From Loxodes magnus (lineage: Eukaryota; Ciliophora; Karyorelictea; Loxodida; Loxodidae): a stretch of DNA of 64,000 nt. A model generated the notes under the pieces. The model saw only the letters and a program-made list of their open reading frames with translations, was not told the origin of the DNA and searched no databases. Location of the stretch: the NCBI GenBank assembly GCA_946699065.1, contig CAMPDV010000013.1, positions 1,695,727-1,759,726 on the forward strand. The letters run 5' to 3'. Positions within the stretch are counted from its first letter, which is position 1. Every line of letters starts with the position of its first letter. The translations under genes and the position numbers were made by a program. Below, one piece after another: positions 1 to 14,416 of the stretch.

Positions 1-3000
1 CAATGCAATATTTTATTTCATTTTTTCATCTAATTAATTTTTAATTCTGCAATTTTCTCTTCATGTAACCTTATTTTATTTGGATATTATGATTCGTTAA
101 TATTTAGTTTTTTTTAATTTTATAAAAGTCCTTACTTTTATCCTACATTTTTATAAGTAAGATATTTAAGCTTCTTTATTAAATTTAATTAATATAAAAT
201 TATTTTTCATATCTGGACTTAAATCTAACTTTTCTATATCTTGTTCAATCCTTCCAAATAATCAGCTGAATATTATATTTTTCGCTTGATTAAATAATAG
301 TTTCTTTATATATTCCACTTATTTCAAGAACTTCTTTTAATTAACTTTCTAAGGATTTAATTTCTTCTTTTAATTTAAGTTTTAAATCATTAGATAAATT
401 TTGCTTATTTGCCTTTGGTTGAACATTTTATCAATTAATGCTTAAAATAAATGTTTTCTGGTAATAATGTTCGAATGAAGATATGTTAATTTAATTAAAT
501 TTAATCAAAACTAGCGAAAAATTATGGGTGTTCTTAGCTTTTCTCTTACACTTGATTGCCTCTTTTAAAATTTTTTACAAGCATTCATAATTATGTTCCC
601 TCAAGTTAATATTAATTTACTTATTTGCTTCCTAAATTTATCCTTTTTAACTAAACTTCATTATATTTAATTCTACTTTAAGACTACGATTTTAAGTTGA
701 TGGAAAAGGAAATATGTTCCTAATTAGACATTAATATTTCTTATATATAAAAATTATTTTAGTAGAGCATCTAATAGACACTTAAATTAAATTTTTGCAC
801 TTTTCATATTTCTTCTTTTGATAAAATTAAAAAAAAAAAAAATATTTGTAAATTTTCTTATTTTAAATATCTTTTTACTGTTTACAGATTTTAAATAATT
901 CCTAGTTTTTCACATAAAATACATTTTATTTGAATATAATGATTATAATTTTTAGTTTCAAGTTGTTTCTCGAAAATGTCCTCTTTAGTTTCTTATTTCA
1001 TGATATGAAACTAGTTAAATCTTGTAAAAGTGTAGTGCTAGTATCATTTAAAACTTTTTATTTATAAAATCTAGAATAAGCATCAATATCTCTTTTGAAA
1101 ATATTTTTTATATTCCACAGATGAGATTATTAATTTTTTAAATATCATTAGACTGGAAATACTTTATGATAACTACTTATAGTATTGCCACGCAGTCCTT
1201 AGGATAAGTAACTTAATTATAAATTAAATCGATACTCGCTTGAGTAAATTATGACTTGATATTCCGTTTTTTGCTACCAAAAGTAAATAAAGTTTTTAAA
1301 AGGGATTTCTTATCTTCAACTTTAATCGAAACCTATTCGTTTACAGCAAACTCAAGGCCTTTCATTTCGAATCTTTTCTAATTGTTTTTAAATAGATTTA
1401 ACATTTTTTATTATAATAGCTTAGGAGGAATAAAGATACAATGATTGCTCTTTAATTGCTTAATTTTTTTCTAAATTGTATCTTTCTATTTTTTATAAAT
1501 GAAGATGTAGAGATTATAGTTATTCTATAATTATAAGTAGCATTATTAGTAAAATTACTTAATTCTATTGCTCTATTTTATTATTTTAAGATGATTACAG
1601 CCTTCATAATTTACTACATTATCTTAAAAATATTACTTAAAATTTTTAAATAAGAACTTTCCTATAAAAATACATCAACAAGTTTTTCTCCTTAGCTCTT
1701 TATAAAAGAGGTTGAATTGATGTTAGTATCTGAAAATAATATATTTTTTAAAGTTCTCTTTCTTAGTTTTTCCATAGCAGAAAATTATTTATTGTTAGTT
1801 TATTTAATTAACATTTTTATTGCTTTCTTTATACATATTCTAAATCATTAATGACAGTATTTATGATATCATTATTAATTTTTATTATATTAGTTACCAT
1901 AGAATTTTGATTAAATTTCATTATGGCTTATTTATAATCCTTTTAAATTGACTTAACTATTGATAAAATTTAAGTTGCTTTCAAACTTATTTTTTTCCTA
2001 ATTTTCTATTATTAAATACATTATAGTTTTAAAATGATTTAGATAGACTCTATTATAAAATTATATTGCTAATTCTTTTGCTGATATAAAGAAATAAGCT
2101 ATGTTTTGTTAACTTTGATTCCTTTTGTAACTCACAATAAACGAGCTTTATCATTTATAATAAGATTCTTTAGAATCAAGGTCTTGACATTAAATTTATT
2201 TTTAAATGTTGCTTTAAAATCTTATTTTAGATGCATTTTGGTAGTTTGAACACATTTCCAATCATAAAAATTCTTTAGAGCAGTTTGGAAATGTTTAAGC
2301 AGTATTGTCAATCAAAAATCCTTCATAAACCTTTTCTTAATATTTCACAGTTATATATCAAATTAAAGCATTCAGTACAGTTAGGCTGATTTTTATATGG
2401 AGATTCTAATAACTGGAATGAAGAATTTTCTTATAGCAGACTTATAAGGGAATTCCTTTGCTCCTAAGGATTATTTTAGTCCAAGCATTTTAAATACTTC
2501 AGAGCAATAACATAAATTTCAGGTTCTTAAATTTTAAAGCAAGCAAATACCACTTAAAGGATTCTAAGGATTATAAAGCAAATGATTTTTTCTATCATTT
2601 AAATCTAAAATAATAGTTTAAATCTTGATTTCTACTTTAATTAGCGAGACATTATATAATTCATAATGAATTATATATTGAAGTTTTAAATTTATACCTT
2701 CTCTTATTAATGTATTTGATGAATATTAATAGTTATAATTTAGTCTAGTTTCGTAGTATTATCACAAAACTAAGTTATTTAAGTTTTTTTATAAAAAATA
2801 TTAAGAATAAATAGAACGTTTGCTTATAAACTAAAAAGTTAAAAATAACCTAGAATATTATTATTTTAGCTTATATATAAAAATTCCTAGTTTATATCAA
2901 TTTAAATACATTTCTTATTTGAAGATTAAGTTAAAGTTTGTAAACACATTTTTATAGGTAAGATATTAGAATATCTTTGGTTAGATTGAATAAATTTGTA

Positions 3001-4100
3001 AATTGCTAGTGTATTTTGATTTAAAAGAGAGAATTAAATATTAATTTTCTGATTTTATACGTTAAATGGATTTGTTTCTTTTGCATTCTTTTTTTCAAGA
3101 TCTATATATTTTCATAATGCTTGACAATATCAATCATTAATTCCTTTTTCTCATCATTTTTGTAAACTTTTAAAGTTTTGATACGAACTAGGAATAAGTA
3201 ACTTAACTGAATCCTTTAATTGAAGGCAAAATTGTAAATTTAGTTGTTTTAGCATATTACATAGACTAAGCCATTAAAATTTAATCTTAGTAAGCATGAA
3301 AAAGAGAATAAAGTAAAGGATATAATAATTATAGTTCTTAGTATTCTATTCCAATATTTTGATACTTCCAGTTCTATTTCAAAAAAGTAATGCAACTACA
3401 ACTGTAAAACTTCTCTTATTTACAGCTATTAATCATTTTATCTTAATTGCATTTGATTTAATTATTTACGCAGTCTTAGGCAATGGAAGAGTATAAATAT
3501 AGAGAGCAAATATTTTAAATAAGAAAAATTTAAAAAGTAAAGGGATAAAAAAATAAAAGTTAAGGTTAATTTTAATTTGATGTATTTAAAGCCAAAGTCT
3601 AAGATATAAATAAATATTGTAATATCTTAAAGTTGAATCTAAAAAAGATACCAAAGATTATTTTTTCTTTTAAGAGAGATTAAAATAGTTAATTATGTAT
3701 CTTTACGTAATTAAAATGTTTTGTTCTTATTATAAAGATAATCATATATTTGATTATATGATAAACTTATAGAAATTAAAATAAATATAATAATCCTTAA
3801 TCTTAAGATAATTAGCTAAAATTAGAAAAATAACTATTTTATTTAAATCATTCATTTAGATTAATACTTCACTTACTTATCATTTAATTTTAAAATCTTA
3901 TTGATGTTTTAATTTAAATAATATAACACTTAGCTAGACAGGATTAATTATTTGTTTAACTGCATATTAATTTTAAGATTTAAACTAAATTATTATATAT
4001 GAATACCTTTATGATAATTTTCTTTTATACTTCCTTTGCTTACTACTTTATATCTAGCAGCATTAGCTTTTTCAGTAGCAAAGTTTTATAATTACAAATA
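1..4100. other. AT-rich region without a recognisable gene
   Basis: I see no domain that I can name here. The DNA is dominated by A/T runs and short low-complexity tracts. A slightly more complex stretch at about 2240-2560 on the plus strand reads open with TAA/TAG as Gln and carries a peptide faintly resembling a kinase activation-segment region (ILITGMKNFLIADL). No HRD motif precedes it, so I do not call it a gene. It may be a decayed remnant. Confidence 0.4.
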
Positions 4101-4129
4101 TAATAAGCATATATTAAATTAAATTAAAA

Positions 4130-7110
4130 ATAATATAGTTTGCTTAATAGCTTTGAAGTTTTAAGTCTAAACTCAATACACTTCTACTTTTAAGTACTCT
4201 TGAAAATGTTGTAGTATTTCTTCTTGTCTCATTAAGATTAGATTTACTTGTCTTATTTTCATTAAGTTTTAGAAAGAATATATTTGTTTTCATGTTTATT
4301 TTATTCTGCTTCATGTAGATTTTATTATTCTATCAATTTGATTCATATAGTCTTTTTTGCAAAATATTTAATTTATTATGTTTTAATTATATTCTAAGAG
4401 CTCTTTTTCTATATTTTCATAAATATTTTCTTAGTTTATATTATTTTACGCTTTATTTTTGCTTTTAATAATTTTATCTATTTAGGTTTTAATATTATCT
4501 ATACTTTTTTGGTAGTATTTACATTTGAATATGTGTTAGAATGCCTCTTTTTCTTGACATAAGCATTAATCATATTCTTAAGGAATATGTCTTTCTTGAA
4601 GATCACTTCTAAAAAAAAGTAGTTAGGTTCTCAATCTGAATATTAATTTTGATGGTTGCATTTTCTCTTTGTTCAATAAAAAGTAGGTTATAACTGGGAA
4701 TTTTTCTACATTTTTGAATTACTTTGTTATAATTTTTGCTGTGATCATTTCTTTTTTTCTTTTTTTTGTTGTTTTTGTTATTCTCTAAAATGTTTAATTA
4801 AAAAAGTGTTCTTTAATTTTTACATCAATTTTTTTATCGAATTACATCATATTTAGATTTTATAAAGCTTTTAAATCTATTTTAAATTTCTTTTACATTT
4901 TTTTAATTTATTTCTGTTACTAAGTCTTATTTTTTTAACTTATTTAGAATAATTGGATAAACTTTTCATCTTTATTCTTAGATTATTACTATTGATTATA
5001 TAAGTCATTTAGTTTTCTATAAAATTTAAAATATCTTTTTGTAGTTATTTATTCAAATCCAAGTCAGTTAAAATCTATGTGTTGTAACTCATTTCAAGAT
5101 GCTTATGGCATTTTCATATATTATCTTATAATTTATCGTTAACTTACATGTATTTAGTTTTTCACCTTTGCTATTCCAGTTTGTATACTATATGGAATTA
5201 TTTCAGCACCATATTCTAATTTAGGTAGAATAAATAATCTGAATAAATTTTTGAAATTAATTGGGATCGTCTTATTAAATCTGCTGTAAAATTACTATTA
5301 AAATAAGTACTTGGCCTACTAATATTTATTTTGTACTTTTTGTATATGTGTAATTAATTAATTATTCTGATCAATTGTGAATCCTAAATATTCAACAGTT
5401 TTCTTTTATTAAATTAGCTTCCCTTATATTTTCAAATTTAATTTTTTTTAGTTCTCTTATTTCTCTTTACTAATATTAATGCATTCAGTTTTTATTAAGT
5501 TTATTTTTAATTTTATTATATTGAATATTCTTTAAGTTTGATCTATTAATTATTACATTCTTTAAGCGTTGTTGGAGATTAGTAATAAATCGTCAGCTCA
5601 TGCTAATTTTGAGTATTATGTATTTCCTATCTTGTATCCTAATTTATTATATTATTCTAAGTATTACATAGCAATATCATAATAAATTATGGCTAGTATA
5701 GGTCCTGATGAGCTTCCTTAAAGTATACCATTTTTGTAGTCTATTTTTCTAGTGATTTAGTCTTCTAGTTAAAAGTGTATTTGTACTTGAGAATATATGT
5801 TTTTCAATGTTTTTATTAAGTTATCGGCTATTTTAAATCTTTCTAGTTATTTAAAAAGTAAATAGTGATTTATAGAATCAAACATTTTCTCAATATCAAT
5901 CAAGGTAAAAATCAACGATTCATTTTCTTCCTTTTTTTTCTTACTTTCTTAATAATGATTCATTATCTATTATATTTGTATATGTTTATTGTAGTTTGCA
6001 TTTTCTTTATGAATCCTTTTTAGTCTTTATTAATTTGGTTTTACTCAATTACATCTTTATATATATGGTTTGATATTATCTTGTCGAATATTTTTTAGAT
6101 TGTATTTATAATTGCTATTGGTCTATAATTTTTTCAATCATATTTGGAATCTTTTTTATGAATCATTATTATTTTAATTTTATTTAGTTCGGCAGGGATT
6201 AATTAATCGCGTTAGCAGTTTTGATAGAATTTTGTTAAAATTTTTCAAAGTTCATGTCCTGCATATTTAATTAATTCATTTGGTATTTAATCAAAACCTG
6301 CAGCTTTATTATTTGGGAGGTATCTTATTATATCAACAACTTCTTAGTATAATATTTTACTCCATGATTATGCTATTTTTTATTAAAGAATTTTATTTTG
6401 TTTGTAGATTTCATCTATTTTTATTACTTCTTTAAGTATTTCTTATTGATTAGTATCTTTATATTAGTTTAATACACTTTCTCAATTTTTAATAAATTAT
6501 TCTGTCTAATTTGAATTGAGATTCATAATTAGAGCTTTTTTAGGATTGAAAATTTTATTTGCTTGTTTAGCCATTTCCTGGTTATTACCGTTCAAATTTA
6601 TTTATTTTTATCCATTTATATTTTTTCACATGGCATTCTTCATTTTTACGAATTTTTTCTTTTACCCTTTTGCTTCTAATTTCATTTAGATGACTTCATC
6701 ATTCATACGGTTAAATTAGTTTAATTTATTTATATATTATATTCTTGCATTTCTGGCTTTATTCATTTATATCACTACAGATGAAGGCAGTTTTGGTTAA
6801 TTTTACTGTCTTTGATCAAGTATCTCCAGAGCTGCAATATGGATTAAATTTTTAATAAATCTGTATTATAACGATAAATTCAAATTTTATATATTATTTT
6901 CAAAAAAATCATAAGCACCAAGGAATTAGTTTTTATATAATTATAGTTTTTCTTAGTCTTACAGTTTATTTAGATTATATATCATTCTTATTTACTAATT
7001 TTCTGAATTAAATTAATCGTCATTTATTTTAGCATTATATTCTATAATAAGCATATATAATTTAAAATTAAAGTTCTAGATTTTAATACTTATAGAACAG
7101 CTACTATTTC
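4130..7110 (-). mobile_element. LINE (non-LTR retrotransposon) copy 1, 5'-truncated and frameshifted
   Basis: Read on the minus strand with TAA/TAG = Gln and TGA = Trp, this gives a non-LTR reverse transcriptase. In order it has an N-terminal basic helical linker (near 6800-6450), KAAGFDQIPNELI (near 6300), DWKNYRPIAIINT (near 6140), the catalytic segment LIDIEKMFDSI (near 5900), GILQGSSSGPILA (near 5710), the box WADD (5589-5600), KLEYGAEIIPYS (near 5200) and a C-terminal C-x-C...H...C finger (near 4550-4500). Every block has a counterpart in the element at 34.4-38.1 kb, so the two are one family. A frame change lies between the GFIKKMQTT block and the LIDIEKM block (about 5960-5990), and no endonuclease domain is visible upstream. 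It is therefore a dead, 5'-truncated copy. The limits are approximate because flanking AT-rich DNA is also open. Confidence 0.88.
5589..5600 (-). other. RT catalytic box W-A-D-D (TGA-encoded Trp)
   Basis: On the minus strand the codons are TGA GCT GAC GAT, preceded by GCA. This is the position of the usual F/Y-x-D-D polymerase box. The Trp is written TGA, and the second family member has TGG at the same place (35871), so the two copies support both the TGA = Trp reading and the W-x-D-D variant. Confidence 0.85.
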
Positions 7111-8078
7111 TAAGCTTAGGAAACCAAAGAATTTAGAATGTTTTAATTAACACTAAACTAATAATTTCTTATTAGACTACTTAACAAATTACAATCTTTT
7201 TGCTTATTTATTCTATCCCGAAAGCTATGAAGTGTTAACAAAGTTCTTAAATATATTATATTATGATATATTAATATATATCTAGATATAGGATAACGAT
7301 TTAAATACACTTAATATATAGATACATTAGCTCGCTAATAGACATTACATATACATTTATTTTACTAACTTATCCACGTTTTGGCAATATACCATTCCAA
7401 TTTTCACATTCTTCCTGTATTAACTCATCTGACATAATTACTAATATTTCAATCACTAAGTTAAATTTATAAAATTGAAGTTATAAGACAAATTAAATGG
7501 ATTGCTTAGTATAGCTCTATTTGAATATCTAAGAAGAGTAATGCTATTTGAGTAATGATATAAACTAATTATAAAGAATAAATAAAGGTAATAGCTTCCA
7601 TGTAATAAGAAGTATAACCATAAATAACTATATTTTATACTCCTATTATGCTTTGCATTAACTTAAACTAATTCAAGTTATTATCATATCTTTAAAAGAA
7701 GGAATTCAAAGGGTAAACATTTATTATTGTAGGAAGCTTGTGATCTATTTCGAAAACAAATGTGGATATATTAGTGCTTAATTAATACTAGAAGATAAAT
7801 CTAAGATTTTATCTAAAGTATAAGAAATTAAGTTAGTAAAATAGAATAAAACAATTTATAAACATAATAAATTAATATGCAAAAAGAGTCTTTTGTAGCA
7901 AGAAATAAACAATATTAAGTTTATGACTATATCAAACTTAATTTAAAAGTTAAACTTTATTTATATTATAGATAACTTTTTTAGCAAGGTACATTTGTAT
8001 ATTGACTTTATGTTAAATTAATATATATGAGTTAGACGATATTTATATGAGTAATAGATGTTTAATACTAAAATTAAA
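7111..8078. other. AT-rich intergenic stretch
   Basis: This lies between the 5' end of the minus-strand LINE relic and the C-terminus of the minus-strand beta-helix gene. It contains AT-rich palindromic stretches (near 7250-7320) and no recognisable coding motif. Confidence 0.5.
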
Positions 8079-11000
8079 TCAGTCTTTACTTTTTTTCTAG
8101 TCCTTAGCTTGGTAGCTTTTTTCATCTAAATCTATTTAAAATTGGTCAATCTTCAACTGTTTTAATTTAAATTTTATTTCTTTCTTTAAAGCTTCAGTTT
8201 AATCTTCTGAATTACCAAAATTCTTATTTTCTTCTTCATTTATAGCTGAGAAATTAAGTCAGCTTAAAGTTTGATCTTACTAATAGTTGCTGGTAGAAGA
8301 ACTTATGTCATTTTTATTTTTTAACTATTTATTTTATATTTTCTCTAGATTCTTTTTAATTCTAGTATTTTTACATTCTAACTAATACTGTTACATTGCT
8401 TGCTGTTCTTAGTTCTCATTTACTCTGTCTTCTTATGACTAATTTAAATTATCATTTAGGCTCTTAGCATCTTTAGTTTTTACCAATATAAATTCTTCGT
8501 TACTGTTTAATACTTATTGATTATTTTAAAATTCTTGGTATCTGCTTAAAAACTAGTGAATCCTTTAATTTCAATATTCCTTTTAAGATAAAAATGTTTG
8601 AGTTGAAATTAATTGATAAAGCTCTGCTAGATCAGTATTTATTAAGAGGCATCATTCAATTTACTTTAGAATCTATATTTCTTATCTTACAAAGGTTTAG
8701 CTTAGTTTTGTGCTATGTTTATTTTCTCTGTCGATATTATAATATTCGTCTTCTTTCTATTTTAGCTTTTACTGATCTCTAAATAACAGTCTTATTTTTC
8801 TAATTCATTTATATTCCTTTTTCCTGCTTTTATTTTAGTTTTATTCTCATTGCTATGCTATTTCTACTAAATTTACGTTTCCTTTCAAGCAACTTAGTAT
8901 AAAATACCATTTTAAGTTCTTTATAAATGTTTCCTCTCCATACAAAATAATAAGCTAATAAAGTCATTTTACTATGAAATATCCATTAGCAATTACTAGT
9001 AGAATAAAGGCTAATATGTCTATAGTTAAATATCTTTACCCAGAATCGAAGTAACTTCCTAAATAGAGAGTAAAAACTGAAATAAACAAGTAGTTTAGCT
9101 CTAAGTCATTTAGCTCTTTCTTAATAAAAGGTTTAAACTTTCTTTAGAGTAGAATGCAGATAATTAGAATTAAGGTTAGGCATTAAAACTAAAAGATAAT
9201 GGTAGTTTTCTATAAGAATATGAAGACTAAGGAAATAACTAGCTTTTCATAAATCTTTACAAACTCCCAGTAGTAAAAACTTTCTTTGTAGCCAATTATT
9301 ACAAACCCTAGTTATGATTTTATTAGATGGGATTTTAGTATTTTACGATTCTTGTATAGGTATAAAACTAAAATAAAAGGAACTAGAAATCCATACAGTA
9401 GAAGTCCTGGTAAACCATATGTTAAAACTAATTACAGGTGATCTCCCTTCCAACATTATATATTAGTATACTAATTTAAAACTGACAATTCGTTAGAAAT
9501 GCTATAACAACTGAAAGCACTTAGGATACTCTAAACAACATTGGTGTAGCTTTAAAAATACGAAACAACCATAAAAGTAATAAAGACTGACTTGTTAAAA
9601 TGTTTTCTCCTTAATAAAGATCATATAGTTTATGATAATAGCACTGAAATCAAAACACCCAAAGGAAAAAATAGATTAACCATAATCTTAGTGTAATATC
9701 TTCTTTCTCCTGATCAAAAAAGACAGTCAGATCTAAAAATACTGGAAGTTTCTTAAACATATACTTAGTTTACCTAAAACAAGCCATTTACTGCATCAGG
9801 TCAATCAAATTTAAAATCCTAGATTAAAGTAGAAAATTACATATAGTTAGTTAGTAGTTTAAAATAAATACTCTAATAAGAATCTTTCTTTTTACCTTAA
9901 CTTAGTGTTTAGTACACTAAAAAGATTAAAAAGGCACTAAATACGATTACAGTGATAAAAGCTAACGAAATCTATTATTACTTGCTCGTGCATTTTTAAC
10001 AAATTCTAGCTCTATCTTTAGTCCAATCTTATTCACAAACATCACATAAAATACCTATATGACCTTACTAACAAATTCCTTTTCAATTTACTTTTTCTGT
10101 TTGTTCCCATCTTTTTTAAGCAATTGTAGTTTATAAGTAATTATTTACATAACTAATGCTCAAATAAGACCCTAAGCAAGCTTCTTAATTAGGACATTTA
10201 TGAACTTTTTCTGCTTAGAAACCTTCTCTTCAATATCCTTTTTTAGGTGTAATCAAATCACTTCCTCAACATTATGCTCCTTCCATGCACTCCTTGCAAT
10301 TATAATCATTTTTACTGAAAGAATATTTTCCTTAAAAGCAGTTTTAGCATTAGATACTGTAAATAAGTATTTACCCTTAGAGACATTGCTATACTTGAAT
10401 TTTAAAGTTAAAGTTGTTTGTTATATTAGTACTTTAAGGTAAGTTATCTGCATTAAAAGCATTAGTATCTAGTTGTATTTATATTTGCTACTTCTAATTA
10501 GGATTTACACTTATAACTATATCTGAATAATTGTAAAATCCCTTTTAGGCTATTAAGTTTGTTTATCCTGATAAGCTAGCTTCCTAAGAAGAAATTAAAC
10601 TAAAAGATTCATTTTATGTTCTTACAACTTAGTCAAATATATCCACTATACAAAATTAAACCTTTTCTAAAGGAAATCCTGGTAGCGTATATATTGGTAA
10701 GCTTTATTACTATATCAAAAGTAACTAAATTTAGTTAGTCTAAAGTAATTTTAACGTATAAGCAAAAGCAGCTATATCTTTACCATAATAAGCTTAGTTA
10801 CTTATAAAGTATTATTGGAATTCTTGGTCTTTCATAGCAGGAATAAAAGTAGGTAAAGTACCTGAAAATGAGATAGCTCCTCCTTCACTTGCTTAAGATA
10901 GTATTTAATTATTAATAAAGGAATTATTTATTATTTAGATATGACAATTCTATCTTTTATCACATACTAGTCTTATAGCTCCTCCTTTAGAAATTTATAC

Positions 11001-14000
11001 TTCTTAATCTTAAATTTTATTATTAAAAAAGATGTTTTAATCAAACCTAATATTAGCATTCTAAGCATACCCAGCTCCTCCTTAAATACTAGCTATGTTA
11101 CTTTTAAATATATTATTAGTAAAGTAATAGCTATATTAGACTTAGTCATTCTATATCATAAAGCAAGAACCTTGTTAAGACTGCTAGTATAAGCAACCAC
11201 TATCAGATATGTTTAGTTATGAATTATAAGAATAAATAGCAGATCCATAAAGATTATCACTATGTCCATATATAAAAGTTATATTAGTCAAATTAAGCTA
11301 ACTATTATCAGCTATAGATATAGAAGTATTATAAGAATATGCAAATCTACAGTTTAATATTTTCATTCATGTTCTAGTTACATGTATAGCAGCTCCTATT
11401 ATATTCGCAGCATTCTGCTAAAAAAGTGAGTTTTCAATACTTATATAAGAATAGTCAGAGAAAATCAAACCTCCATATTCATAAGCAAAAGAAAGATTAC
11501 TAGTTAAGTTTTTAATCTAAATTGTAGAATTAAAGCTAAACAGGAATGATCCTTACTAAGAAGTAATGTCAGAAATGGATAAATTCTAAAACTAAATTTC
11601 TGAATTTAAGATGTAAAATATTCCAATCTAGGATGAAGTTTTACCAATTATTAAATCAGTTAGGTTATAATTACTTTCATATAGATAAGCTATACTTCCT
11701 CTCATAGCATAATTTTAGTAAAATTATGAACTGGAAATTTCATTAAAGGAATGGTCAATATTATATAACAAGTACAAAACTCCTCCATCGTAAATAGCGG
11801 TATTCATATAATAATAATTTTGAGAAGCTAAACTGATAAAAGAAAAAAATATTTGGGAAAATCCTCCTGAATCAAATGCCTGATTTTTAATAATTTAATT
11901 CATTACAATTTTTTCTATTTTTGACTTATATAAAAATAAAGCTCCTCCAAAATTAGCTTCATTCTCTTCAATTATGCAGTTAGTGATTTAGTATATTGCT
12001 GAACCTTTTAAAAAAGAAAACCCACCAGAATCGAAAGCCGTATTTTTAGAAACTACAGTAAATTTTATTGTATCAATCTTAGAATTATCTACAACCATAA
12101 CTCCTCCTTAGTTTGCGCTATTTCCTTCAAATTAGCAGCTAATAATTTATAAAATATTTGAATATTGAATTTATGAAAATCCACCAGTCTATTTGGCTTA
12201 GTTTTTAGAAGCATAGGTAAATTTTATTTTTTTTATATTTGAATTATCTAAAAAAAGCGCTCCTCCTTATTATGCTTCGTTTTCTTAAATAGTGCATTAG
12301 GTTATTTAAAGTATATCTGAATTTTTTAAATATGCTAAGCCACCTGAAAATTTCACTTTATTTTGAAAAAAAAGGTTTTATTGTAGTAATTCTACTTTCG
12401 ACTCTTCCAGGTAAAAGACCCCTCCTTAATTAGCATTATTTAGCTCAAAAGAGCAATTTGCTACTATGCTAATATTAGAGAATCATGAATATATAGATCC
12501 ACCCTAATCATTTGCCTTATTTTTAAACATTTAGCTTAAAATTATGTTATCAAAATATGAGTGATCTATCATAAAAGCTCCTCCAGAATCTGCTAAATTT
12601 TCTTAAAATAAGCAATTTGCTATTTGATAAACTTGTGAGTACCATATGTATGCAAATCCACCTGAAAATGAGACTTCATTTTGAAGAATCAAGTTACTTT
12701 CTATTAAATCTACGATTGATGTATCAAGATAAATAGTTCCTCCAAAAGAAGCAGTGTTTTAGAAGAACAAGCAATTCGTTATCTAATAAGCTTTAGAATC
12801 AAAAAGGTATGCAAATCCTCCGTATTTTTGAGCATCGTTTCTTATAATCTAGTTAAAATCTAGTTAAAATATAAAGAGAATTCTAGATATAAAGTTCCTC
12901 CAGATTCTCCATTGTTTTCTTAAAATAAAGTATTTTCCATTCTGTAAATTACTGAATTTAATAGATAAAGAAAGCCTCCTAAAGAAGTAGATCTATTTTT
13001 TACAATTTGACTAAATTTTAGTAGTATAATAGTTGAGTTGCTTATATATAACCCTCCTCCTCCTCAGCTCCAATTTTCTTAAAATAAGCAGTTCGAAATT
13101 AAATTAATTTAGGTATTTAATAAGAAAGCAAAACCACCTAAATTTTATACCTAATTTCCAATAGCTTGATTATATTCTAAAACATCTACTATCGAATCTT
13201 CAATATATAAAGCTCCACCTTAATAAGCAGTATTATTTAAAAATGAGGTATTTAGTATTAAGATCACTATAGAATTTTATGCATATATTGCTCCTCCAAA
13301 CTATTTTGCTTTATTTTATATAAAAATAGTATTTTCTATTTTTAACAATATTGACTTCTGCTTAATTGCAATACTTCCATTTATTGCTTCATTACCTTAA
13401 AAAGTGCATTCTGAAATTATTAAACTGGAATTTTCATTAACAATTCCTCCCTGTAGGTGATCTCCTTTATTATTAATAAATGAACTTTAAATAAAAATAG
13501 CATTGGATTCCAAGCATAGTATCATTCCCCTTTATTCTATAACATTTTCTTAGAATAATGAGTTTTTGATATTTAAATAGGTTTCCTAGCATTTAATTAA
13601 GCTTTCTTTTACAATGACTAATTTAATTATTGTATAGCTTATATTTATTTAGCTTTTTTTGCTTTCAATTATATTATTAATATTTGCCTTTTCATTTCAA
13701 GCATTAAATGGAGTATCTGAACCAACTTGGTTTATATTTTATTCTTAATCTTAATTACCTAATATTTCTACCTTTTCTAGTTAGATAAAGCTGTTTTCTA
13801 AATATATAAATGCTGTATAATTTATATTTATTATTGATAAACTGCCAAATTACACATTAGCACTCATCGCCGATATAAAGTATCTGTTCAAAATACCGTT
13901 TTCCATGCTTTCTTTGATTAGCTACTTCTAAGAAGCTTTTATTCCGTTGAGTGTCAGATTTTTTAATATAAATGCCTCGGATTTTAGTTCTATTTTAAGT

Positions 14001-14416
14001 AGCTAAGTTTCTACTATTATTTCTGCAGTATCTTAGTGATTTAGACACATTTCTTAATACTTAGATGTATCAGAGCAATTTGGGAAAGTTAGAATAGTTA
14101 TATTTTTAGCTGCTTTCCACTGTTTCCCTCCTCTATAAATTTCACAGTTATCAGGACAGTTTTGGCACTTCAAGCAATCAAATAAATGCTAATGAGGAGA
14201 TATAAACACTCTATGAGATTAGCCTTCCTCCAGTTAAAATATTACTTAAGAAATTGATGTTCAAGGAAATTATTAAGTTCCCATAGATTAACTAATTGCT
14301 AGTTTTTCCATGATCTCAGGAGAAGTTACAAAGACGTCAGATCCTTAAGACTTTAAAGAACTAAAGAATAGTAAAATAATAGCAATAAGACTTAAAACTC
14401 TTATTTAGTTTTTCAT
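8079..14416 (-). CDS. Large secreted/transmembrane protein with beta-helix (Pmp-like) repeats; one 11-bp frameshifting duplication
   Basis: The ATG at 14416 starts a hydrophobic signal peptide (MKNQIRVLSLIAIILLFFSS). A short Cys cluster follows (CLKCQNCPDNC, about residue 75). Then comes a very long series of repeats of the type N-x-x-F-x-x-N-x-A-x-x-x-G-G-A/F-x-Y/F, visible on the plus strand as recurring 'gctcctcc' (about 13450-10850). Such repeats form right-handed beta-helices in Pmp-like and pectin-lyase-fold proteins. The C-terminal third (about 9450-8900) holds several membrane helices and the phrases YYWEFVKIYEKL and YGEET, a layout I associate with large ciliate surface proteins. A hydrophilic Q/N/K-rich tail ends at TGA 8079-8081. 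Several internal TGAs fall at Trp-like positions. The reading frame is continuous except for a perfect 11-bp duplication at 12849-12870. Function beyond surface or adhesive structure is unknown. Confidence 0.8.
12849..12870 (-). repeat. Perfect 11-bp direct duplication that shifts the frame
   Basis: CTAGTTAAAAT occurs twice in tandem. GGA-repeat codons upstream (higher coordinates, e.g. 13219, 12901) are in one frame, and those downstream (12821, 10985, and the stop at 8081) are in the frame reached by shifting 11 bases. Removing one copy makes the whole gene a single frame. It could be a mutation, an assembly artefact, or a very short germline-limited insert bounded by a repeat. Confidence 0.85.
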
